From positions 124,001-188,000 of the forward strand of contig JAJTUP010000024.1 in NCBI GenBank assembly GCA_021399435.1: a stretch of 64,000 nucleotides of DNA. The letters are read 5' to 3'. Positions within the stretch are counted from its first letter, which is position 1. The number at the start of each line of letters is the position of its first letter. Origin of the DNA: Diaporthe sp. PMI_573 (lineage: Eukaryota > Ascomycota > Sordariomycetes > Diaporthales > Diaporthaceae). A model generated the notes under the pieces. The model was not told where the DNA came from. It saw nothing but the letters and a program-made list of their open reading frames with translations, and ran no database searches. Position numbers and translations under genes: made by a program. This document shows, one piece after another, positions 55,390 to 64,000 of this stretch.

Positions 55390-58300
55390 CGAGCATCTTC
55401 ATGTATTCTGATCGTCTTTTGCTATACTGACCGCTCTGAGTGGCTTCCGTGGACAAAGTTTGGCATGTTCACATCTCCAGGTGCGATGCTAGTCAAGGAG
55501 AACACATAAGATTAGCCTGTACTAGTCAGAGGAATACAGCAAGATCGAGATAGCCTTTGGGGAACGCAGAAAGTAAATGACGGGCTATCGTTCGTTGCTC
55601 CACACATTGCTCATAGACTTGCCGTCTTCAGGACGGATTACTGCTACATAACCACAACGGCCATATAATCAACAAGTGTGCCCGCTAGTCATTTGGCATC
55701 ATAGCAAATTGAGCGTTGGAAGGCTCCATCCACTCTGGTCTCTTGGAACACAGGCACGTCGTCTGGCTTACCAAGGCTGCAGCTGTGCTGACATGACTTG
55801 TTGCAGTTCCCAATATCGAAACCTTGATTAACGCTGAAATACATTGATACCTAAGAGGATGATTCACGACCGAGAGATCCTGCCATTCCATTTATCACAT
55901 GTTAAGTGGCAAGGCCAATAGCTTGTGAAGCATATTGCTTGTGGGGCTTCAGTACAGGATAGAATCGAATGGTACACTACCTGCTGGAATATTCATCTTA
56001 TAATCCATCGGTGCTTGACGTGAATGTCTACCGATTTCAAGGGCCTCATATCTTTCAGCTCTGATAGAGAATCCAAAGCAATCTATGTAAACGACCAAGC
56101 TCCACCTACTCAATTACCAGATTGTTCGGGCTAACATTGTCCGTCTCACTCATTGAGTTTGCACGCATCTCCATCTCTACTCCATCTGATCAAATCACAA
56201 CAGTTGAACTGAGTGTTGAACGCACAGCATTCAGACGACTCGTCACTGAACCAATGAGTCAACAGCAAGTGGGTTGAAGCGTTCGGACGCAGATGCATGC
56301 GTTGAGCTAGATGATCGATAAGTATAAAATGCAGACTGTCGGCATGTCGAGTCAGAGTGTGAACGTTCACTCACAAAGCTTGACTAGCACGTTGAGAGAC
56401 AAGCATATTGCATGACGGCAGCTCCCCGAGATAGTTCGAAGCTTATTGACCTTACCTCCGCTGAGCTTCATGATTGCGGGGTCTAGCTAGGGTCCGTCAA
56501 TGGCCTCAACTGTTCAGGTTCACCGATCTGGTGGCGACACAATATAAGTTGCAATATATTGACAGGCTCACAGCGATTACGGCGAGCAAATCTCTGAGCC
56601 TGATGCTTTCGCTCAAGCTTCATGAATCTACGGGTTGATGGAACGGTGCAACAAGCTCCCGAAATCCTAATATAGGCTTCCAACTGCTGCATGGCGCCTG
56701 ACATATATCAACTCACAGTATACCTTGGAAATCTCAAGATTGACTTCTCGGAATTCACATCTTTCTCCATATCGGGAACATTCACCCTTACCATGCCCAC
56801 GACCGCATGACTGAAGGAGCACGAACCAGATACCGGTAAGATTGGGGTTTTTTTTTAGTGAACGAGACTTCGAATTTAATTCGCGCTATGAAGGTGAGTC
56901 TTGCCTTTGAATTCTTTTACGTCCAAAGGTCATCCGAATCAATGAGATGGGAACGGAGGGACCTTGGATGTCGAGCTCCCAAATCCTCATAATTGTTATC
57001 TGCATAGAATGACTTCCGAGATTATAAGAATAACCGTGTCTGTTTGGTAACAACCAGGGCACACCGAAGATGACTGAGATCATCATGACGCGTACAAGTC
57101 TCCATCTCATATAAAACGCATTCTTAGGAGTCCATTCTCTTTCCACATAAATGTCATTGTACATGGCCTATAACTCGTCTTGGGCAGACAGTAAGCTCCT
57201 GCCGCGAACAGGCTCTAGACGGTCCAAATTTCAGGTTCCAGAGCATCGTTCTTCGCGTAAGTCGCCTTTCTCCCGGATGGAAACGCACAACGTGAATAGT
57301 GGAAGAGGAACAGAAAGACCTCGTTATCGGCGGTCGAGTCATCTCAAGTGCTTGACAGAAGGACCGGCTTCACAACCAATTCAACACGTTCAGCAGCGTC
57401 CTCACCATCCGCACGAAGAGGGACCCCACCAGCAACCTTCGCCCCCGTCGACCAAGCGAGGCAGGATCCCTTCAAGTGTAGTGTGCGAGGGCGCGGAAGT
57501 GTTGGCGGTGATTTTCGCGTTTCCCGGAAAGCATGTTGCAGTAACACCAGAGCCGCCCATGCTTGCCTCTCCGCCGCGTTGTGGTGGCTGGGAGCTTGTC
57601 TGGCTAGATCAGGACTTATTCACGGTACAATCTATGGCGTGCCGGAATCGATTATCGACCCGCACACAGAACATACTCGGGCGGCAAAAGTCGCAAGCAC
57701 GACAACAGCCGGCCTGCCTCGAGATTTCGGACCGGTGTGGATTCGCGTATGCGTGTCGTCATCGGCCTAGTCCTCGTCACGTAGGTTCTCGGGATTTCCG
57801 TCGGTACCCATGGAACAAACTCCTGCTGAGAAATCATGATTCCCATCCTCGCCGTACCTAGGGAAATAAAAGAAAAGACATGGGATGAACTTTTGCCTCA
57901 CCTGAAACGTCCTACGAATATGTAAGCTATTTTGCATCCTCAACCAGCCTCGGCAAGCAGTGGGGGGCCGCTGATTATTGGGCCGGGTTGTCCTGCCGGC
58001 GAGATTCCGGCGGAGACACTGCGCGCGTCGGAAGGGGCCGGCCCTATGAAGCTGTCCGGTCCGGTCCGGGTAATTAATCTAACGGTGAGACGTTGCGCCA
58101 GTCTTTCTCTCTCCCTGCTTACGAAACCAAAGACGTACTACTTCACTAGACACATCATGTGACGAAAGCTTCAATTCAAAGCACAAACGAGACGGCGACG
58201 GAAGGTTCAGATCAGTCTCTCGAAACCCCCCCCCCCCCACAACTGAGGGGTCTCACCATGGCAATCTCAAGACAGCAACAAGGGAGATGGAAGTGGGCGG

Positions 58301-59232
58301 ACCGTCGCAATCCTCTCTACCGAAGAAAGTACGCGGACCGAGAACTCGAGCGGGAGGTGCCGCGGCCCGCTCCGTGAGTCGGTTTTTTTAGCGAGCGTTG
58401 AAAGGTTGGGATTCTGTGTTTCAGCCGCAAAGGGGAGGAAGGGAGACGAGTGGGTTTGGTGGCAGTCGGTCCGGTTCAGGGATGTCGTGCAGGAGCCAGC
58501 CCCCTTGAGCTCGGGTTTTATCAACAGGGGTCTCTCGTATATTATCGCCGCACCTTGCACCGAGCCCCCGCGGGGGAAGGGTGGACGGGGCCGCCGGGGC
58601 CGCCGGGGCCGCCGATGGGCCTCCATTTTGCGGACCCGAACTCTTGGGACCAGACCGATGCTGGTCGATTTCTATGCGCGGCCTAAGGAAGGGCCTTCCT
58701 GAGGGGAATTACAAAGCAAGTAATTCATGTGATGCCGAGCTCGAATACGGATTAAGGGTGTATTATTATTAATATTACTAGATTCATGGGTCTATAACGA
58801 CCATTCAAGATCTCCTGGATTGTATGTGTGGTCCATCTTCTGGGACTCTAGATAATTGCGCAGGACAGATGGTCGGTGTATCTTGAGATACTGCGCCATG
58901 TGATGAGTCCTTCTAGACTCTCTATCTATCAAGGTCGTACCAGTAAATAAGGCTCTAGGTGGTGGGGACTGAGGGGTCTCCCCCGGGCGCATGCTAATGC
59001 AGACGCTGGATCCAAAGAGGGTATCCGGTGATATATACATGTGCGGTGCTCCGAGTGCACGATGATTCGTATTGGAATCAAATACGCGTGTCGCGTGTCA
59101 CGATTCAACTCGGAGCCCGTGATCAGCAAATCCAGCAAACCATTCGGTTGCTTGCTTTGGCCAACCTGAGACTATCCCAAGCCCGAGTAAGTCGACTACT
59201 AATGGGTCAGTCGCAGGTTGGTCATCGCGCCG
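55390..59232. other. Long gene-free stretch (about 3.8 kb)
   Basis: 55.4-57.1 kb is AT-rich with no coding signal. Around 57.34-57.55 kb a minus-strand frame has coding-like composition (LAWSTGAKVAGGVPLRADGE) but no start, splice partner or known family. A 13-C run lies at 58226-58238. 58.4-58.7 kb is GC-rich. No gene called. Confidence 0.4.
58226..58238 (+). repeat. Poly-C tract (13 C)
   Basis: Uninterrupted run of 13 C in non-coding DNA. Confidence 0.9.
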
Positions 59233-61350
59233 TCATTGATTGTCCCACGACATATTCATCCCCCCACCGTGACCTTGGCTGGGCCGGTACTGGTGGCCAA
59301 AAGCCTGCTGGCCCAGCTGTAGCTGTTGGCTGGGCAATATTCCAGCTTGTGCCGCGTAGTTGCCGGCCCCCGCTGGATTCTGCGGATACGGGGTCTGCCG
59401 TGCCTCTGCCGCCATCTGCTGAGTGGCATAAGATTGTTGATCATGTGGCATATGGCCATGAGGCATCGGGCTGTGCGGCATCGGGCTGAGAGGCATGGGG
59501 GTTGGAGGCATCGGGCTATGAGGCATCGGGCTGTGAGGCATCTGAGGAATATTCTGGGGCACAGGCGTGTGTGCTGTTGAGAGGTATCCCTCTCCACCTT
59601 CCATCTCAACGTCAGCTTCGGCATCAGCATCGGCATCATCGTCGGCGTCGGCGTCAGCGTCAGCGTCCTCGCCTGCCTCTGCGTCCGGCTCCGAGTCTCG
59701 GTCAGAATCGTCGGCAGATTGTTCAGAGGGTGTTCCGGCGATCGATGTCTTGGCCTCGCTGGTGGCGATAATTGTGGGAACGGCAGAGCTTCGCGACGTA
59801 TGTCGTTGGAACGGCGCTTGAGAGAAGGTAGAGACGCAAGGCGACGATTGTTGGAGATGTGACTGTTGGCCAGCCGGTGTGGGAGGCTGCGTTGTGGTGG
59901 TCGGTATCTGTGCTGACGATTGTTCGAGAGGTCTCTGAGCGGCCAAGCCGCCTGTTGCCCTTGAAGATACAATCACGTTTTTCCACCTGTCAATAGCGCT
60001 TGAAACCACGGTGTTGAGGTCCGAATGACGATCCTCCAAGTTCAGCCCAACCACTCGGCGGCCACTGACGCCCGCTTCTGCCGCAAGTTGTATCATCTTC
60101 TGACTCATGCCCCAAGTCATTGGGTTGGCGACTTTGAACTCTCGCGGTTGCTGTAGTCGGTTCAGATGGTCGATTTGAGACTTTAGGTTGGTATTCTCTT
60201 GCTCCAGGGAGTGCTGTGTCTCCTTCAACTTGTCCACCTCCTTCTGTTTCCTCCCGACGCTTCGTGCCAGCTCCAATATCCACAGCTCCTGCCGGCGCTG
60301 TGGAGGAAGCTGCTGCCACACGGAGAAGGCCGAGATAAGGTGCTCTGTTACTTGCCTCTCGAGGCTCTCAGCGGCTCGCTCTGCTTTTTGTACCGAGTCA
60401 CGGGTGTTCTCTTGGAATGTTGCTGCTTGTGAAGGGGGGTAAGTTAGCTCCTCCATGATTGCTGTCGTTGCAGAAGCGCAAGTGATCTTCCACTTTCGAA
60501 ATTCTTCTTGAAAGTAGGCCAGAAGTGCTTGATCCTGCTTCTCCCCAGGAGGGTTTATGGACCACGAAGTTGGAGTGGGATGTTGTGTGGACGAGAACAA
60601 TGTTGGCGGCGGCTCCAAGCATTGAAGACAGAGCGCTGGGAAGTCTAGCGAGAGCGGATCGAAGTCGAACGGCATCGAGTGCACATTCACCTGCTGCCTG
60701 GAGTTCAAGTCAGCACAGGAAACCTACTTGACGACAGCGGACATGTCATGTCGGGCATACTTTGCAGCTCTCCACGAGCTGAGGATTTCCCGCAGTGCCA
60801 ACTCTGCAGCCCTGGCTCGGTCGAGGGCATCCTGGACTTTTTGCTTAACATCGAAGGACGACTTCATCATATGCCTGTTGTGGGCCCTTTGTGCATGGGC
60901 GCTCCGGACGGCGTCCGCGCTTCCGCCTCCAGCTTCTGCTCGAGGGATGTTGTTAATAACCCCGGTTGTCTCCCATGGGGCAGTAAAGGGTGCTAAACCC
61001 CTGGTCAAGTCCGCTGCGGACCGTTTCTCCTTGGGCATACCTGGTGATTTTGCCGCTGTCGACTCGACATCAGAAGCCTCTGGACTGCGTCTCGATCCGG
61101 CATGACTGGCGGCGGGGTCTGAACTAGCCCTCCTGCTGCCTTTATGATGTCGCCGAGTGATGCCCCCACGGATCTTCCGGATCTCGTCGACGTTGTGGAT
61201 GCCATCGGGCGCCTTGGGGTTCCTCTCTTTGATGTACAGGTCAAGATGTCTTCCAAGGGATGATGAAGTGAATGCCTGTCCGCAGTAAGGACAGTTCTTG
61301 TCCTTGGGAGCCTTGGTGATTGTTTCGGCACTCAAGTTCGCTTCAGCCAT
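59233..61350 (-). CDS. Conserved fungal zinc-finger/coiled-coil protein with low-complexity tail
   Basis: Two exons on the minus strand: 61350-60761 and 60697-59233, 684 residues. The N-terminus has KNCPYCGQAFTSSSLGRHLD, a C2H-type finger (C20, C23, H35) with the conserved LDLYIKERNPKAPDGIHNVD and IRKIRGGITRR that follow in many ascomycete proteins. A coiled coil spans about 295-385 (LERQVTEHL to IDHLNRLQQ). A conserved block WGMSQKMIQLAAEAGVSGRR comes next. The last third is low complexity: an acidic Asp/Ala run (DADADADADDDADADAEADV) and seven or more imperfect MPHSP/MPTP-type repeats, then Gln-rich sequence. It is probably nuclear, a transcription or chromatin factor; I cannot name it. The start is supported by the finger. 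A long CT-rich leader may lie upstream. Confidence 0.83.
59440..59545 (-). repeat. MPHSP-type tandem repeat region
   Basis: Imperfect 12-15 bp repeats inside the zinc-finger/coiled-coil gene encode MPHSP, MPPTP and MPLSP units. They are easily gained or lost. Confidence 0.75.
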
Positions 61351-62706
61351 CCTTGCTGAAGCACCCTGGCAGACCCGAGTCGGAAAATTTAGGGCCTCAG
61401 AGCGGTGGGCCGTGGGTTTCCGCCCGTAAGATCGAAACGGACAAGATATGACAGGTCGTCGGGAGGCAGTGAGTTCCGCGTGATGCGAGTTTCACGAGTT
61501 GGCAGACCACAGCCCCCGGGCTCAGAGAAAACAATAAGTGGACGCGTCACCCGAAGGGAGAAAGAAGGTGGTAGACTCGATCTCGCTGAGAAGCTCGGGC
61601 AAAGAAACAGGGTATTTCAGTTGCAAGCCAGGAGAAGCTCGCTGGCCAAAGGGCAAGGTTGTTACGGTTGATGTGAGGTGACGGTCTAAAGATGCAGTCG
61701 GGCAAGAGAGGCAGGTCGGATAGCGGGTGACTTGATAAAAGCAGCCCGACCAAGGCAGAGAGGGAGGCGATATCGATTGGCGTCGACCCTGGGAAATGCT
61801 GCTCGTCTCGCTTCTCCGAACCCCTACTCTTCATTGGGGCTGGGGGGACCAGGCAGGGGGCCAAGTCCCGATGAGCTTCGAGAGGAAGACCGTGGAGCCG
61901 GAGCGGAGCCCAATTGACAGTCCGTGCCAGAACGTGGAGAAGAGCAGCAACGACGGCAACACCCAAGTTGGTGCCGTCCAGAACAACAGGACTGTACGGG
62001 GCTGCACAGGGTGTGGAAGGGTGTGATATGCAGGGAAGCAGGAGTTGGTGCCTGCGTTGGCCCCAAGTGTTGCTTGCATAGGAGGGTGACAGAGAGAGAC
62101 GAGGAGGGATAAGTGGAGGCGTCAGGGCGAGACCAATGGCCGAGTCTCTAATTTTCCAAACATGGTTGAGGGAATAGACGCAACACGGGAATGACGAGAT
62201 GACAATTGACTGCGTATGCACGTGAGAGACGGTTCGGCATGTCGCCGTGGAGTTGGACTAATGCTAGCACGCAGGAGTGTTGTGGCGAGGTGGTGATGTG
62301 GTGCCGTAGTGAGGCAGTCAAACGGCTGCTAAGTCGGCGAGAGGTGAGGTTGACGGTGGGGGAGAGAAAACGCAAATGATTGGCATTGCGACCGACCGAC
62401 CGGCGAACGAGCCGGCCGAAAAAAGAAGCAGCAAATTGTGAGAGCTCATCCTTGTTTAATTATCATTAGCGTCCTAAATTAAATCCAGAACAACTACCCG
62501 AATAAGAGATTCTCGTGAGGTCCAGATTGGGGCCTGGGCAGGTGGTAATGCCTGTTCCTCCAGAGCAGAAATGCAGCAGAGCAAGTACTGTGTAGAGGAA
62601 GCATTGACTGTGTGTGTGTGGTGTCGCCGTTTATTAAAATGCCGACGTGACCGTGACACTCAAAACACTGTTTGATGGGCGCCGTTCTTGCCAACCAGCA
62701 TTGGAA

Positions 62707-62718
62707 CCCCCCCCCCCC
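62707..62718 (+). repeat. Poly-C tract (12 C)
   Basis: Uninterrupted run of 12 C in non-coding DNA. Confidence 0.9.
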
Positions 62719-63014
62719 AAACTCGGGATCGGGTGTGCATCTCCTGCAGCCCAGGGTCCCTGGGGGCTTGAGCTCGGGGCACTGCAGGTTCACCTGGATG
62801 GTTCATTTAGGCAGCCTGCCGTGGGAGGAAACTTCGGCCGTTGAGTGGTTCGAAACGCCTGGCAAGTGGGGCCAGCCAACGGTCAAGAGCAGGGATTGAG
62901 GGCAGGTCCACCCGGAGACAGGGGCAGGGATAGACCATTCCTGGGAGAGGAATGCAACGCAACTTCTTCACGAAACTCAAGTCAGTCACTTCCATGGGCA
63001 TGACATGCCATGAT

Positions 63015-63052
63015 ATGCCATGCGATGTGTGCTATGCCATGCGATGCGTGCT
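63015..63052 (+). repeat. 19-bp tandem duplication
   Basis: Two adjacent 19-bp copies beginning ATGCCATGCGATG, differing at one base (T in the first, C in the second). Confidence 0.85.
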
Positions 63053-63932
63053 GTGCCGTGCACAAGAAACTTGCCTCTACCAACGACGGCTTGAGATTTT
63101 CGTTCATTTCGCGAACTCGATACCCAAAATAGATGGCCAGAACACGCGTGGGCACAATGACCTTCCAGCAGTTGCATGGTCGTCTAATAAATGGCGCTCG
63201 CCACTTCCCTGTCACTTGTTCGTGATGAGAATAGCACCATTCAATGTCGGCAATATGATAGGTAGCACGATCGAGGAACCTAACCAGAATTGTTCCTGGT
63301 TCCTCACATGCAGAAAGTCCGGACCAGCAGTCGACAGCTCATGTTTCTTTTTCTCCTTCACTGTATCGAGGTTACACAATACATCTTAAGCGTCTGCAAC
63401 GCAAGCAATACGTTGAGGTCAGACAGGCTCAGGCTACAGTATAGATACACAGTCTTTTCCCATTTCCCTTTGGGCCAAGTCCACCTCGTCGCGACCCGCG
63501 GGTTCCAGCAAGCAGTACTCGCTCACCTTCTGAACTCTCCGTTGGCCACGAAAGCCAACGATAGACCCTCTACTCTCATGTCCTCGGTCGCCGTTGGGCG
63601 GGTCTGTCGACGGGCCCCGTTTGTGTTCAACCCTGTGCTCCCTAGTCCCGCCTGAGCACGGACGAGGGTGTAGGGATTCCGGGAGCCCATCAGTGACAGC
63701 GTTGCTGCTAACAGGCATAGTGTGTAATGCTTGACCAGGGAACTTTAACAGCGGCCAAAGCCATCAACTGACGGGAATACATTCGCCTGGCCGGATTATT
63801 ATGGCAGCTGTGGACGTCCTACGCTGCATCTTCACTGCCACAAAGGACGGCAGCTAGAGTACGTTCCGGTTGGCGACTCAGGGCTCGAGCGGATCCTCCC
63901 GCAACCCACATGTGGCGAGCTTCGACCCGGTT

Positions 63933-63954
63933 GGCTTCCTGGCTTCCTGGCTTC
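63933..63954 (+). repeat. 8-bp tandem repeat (about 2.75 copies)
   Basis: Unit GGCTTCCT repeated head to tail at the right edge of the window. Confidence 0.8.
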
Positions 63955-64000
63955 TGCTCACCCACCCCTCTGTCCTGGATTGCTTCCTGCCTCAGATATC

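Larger units (their letters stand above)
61351..64000. other. Gene-free right end (about 2.65 kb)
   Basis: No recognisable gene. The left ~1 kb may be promoter and 5' UTR of the zinc-finger gene. A 224-codon minus-strand frame at 61547-62221 has no domain features. Short repeats and a poly-C run are listed separately. The right edge may touch another gene outside the window. Confidence 0.45.

Noticed and set aside
57151..57861. 236-codon plus-strand frame
   Set aside because: Arg/Pro/Ser-rich with no motif; another plus frame overlaps it, so chance openness in GC-rich DNA is more likely.
61547..62221. 224-codon minus-strand frame upstream of the zinc-finger gene
   Set aside because: No motif; more likely part of a long CT-rich leader or promoter.
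1..64000. Secondary-metabolite cluster, CRISPR array, or intact transposon
   Set aside because: No PKS, NRPS, terpene synthase or P450 is present, no regularly spaced repeats, and no transposase or reverse-transcriptase motif could be recognised. The FAD oxidoreductase and MFS gene alone do not make a cluster.

Overview
The window is eukaryotic and looks like a filamentous ascomycete (Pezizomycotina, most like a Sordariomycete; inferred from gene families, no marker gene is present). Genes are spaced 1-4 kb apart on both strands and carry short introns (about 50-110 nt, GT..AG, often with a CTAAC/CTGAC-like branch site). Families typical of these fungi are present: HET domain, CFEM, AA9 LPMO, GH74-CBM1, DUF2456, and a fungal vWA family. 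Coding exons are GC-rich; the spacers are more AT-rich. I built the exon models by hand from reading frames, splice signals and family conservation; every spliced model below keeps frame and has a length divisible by three.

Layout. 0-4.7 kb: a possible small two-exon gene and a frameshifted HET pseudogene. 4.7-7.8 kb: a POT/PTR2 peptide transporter converging on an extended-SDR NAD(P)-binding protein. 8.9-11.3 kb: an Artemis/SNM1-type DNA-repair nuclease with a long disordered tail. 11.9-13.7 kb: a secreted GH43-type arabinosidase converging on a 67-residue hydrophilic protein. 17.1-18.0 kb: a DUF2456-type membrane protein. 19.7-20.4 kb: a three-exon acidic small protein. 22.5-23.7 kb: an AA9 lytic polysaccharide monooxygenase. 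24.1-27.1 kb: a single-pass Cys-rich surface protein and a CFEM/GPI protein. 30.3-31.3 kb: a vWA protein with an altered metal site. 33.2-37.5 kb: a fast-evolving stretch with an RNase H pseudogene, a papain/LRAT-fold-like membrane protein, a fungal protein of unknown function and a second HET relic. 38.0-39.3 kb: fumarylacetoacetase. 41.1-43.7 kb: a BTB protein and a cupin-plus-membrane protein. 44.4-50.4 kb: a GH74 xyloglucanase with CBM1 next to an MFS sugar transporter. 52.3-55.3 kb: an enoyl-CoA hydratase pseudogene and an FAD oxidoreductase. 59.2-61.4 kb: a zinc-finger/coiled-coil protein. The last 2.6 kb has no recognisable gene.

How the genes fit together. Plant cell-wall attack is the main theme: GH43, AA9, and GH74-CBM1 beside a sugar transporter, with a peptide transporter and tyrosine breakdown (fumarylacetoacetase) as general nutrition. 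This suits a plant-associated saprotroph or pathogen. No secondary-metabolite cluster is visible (no PKS, NRPS or terpene synthase). Four decayed genes (two HET, one RNase H, one enoyl-CoA hydratase) suggest ongoing gene loss. The most novel intact candidates are the papain/LRAT-like membrane protein at 34955 and the cupin-membrane protein at 42958.
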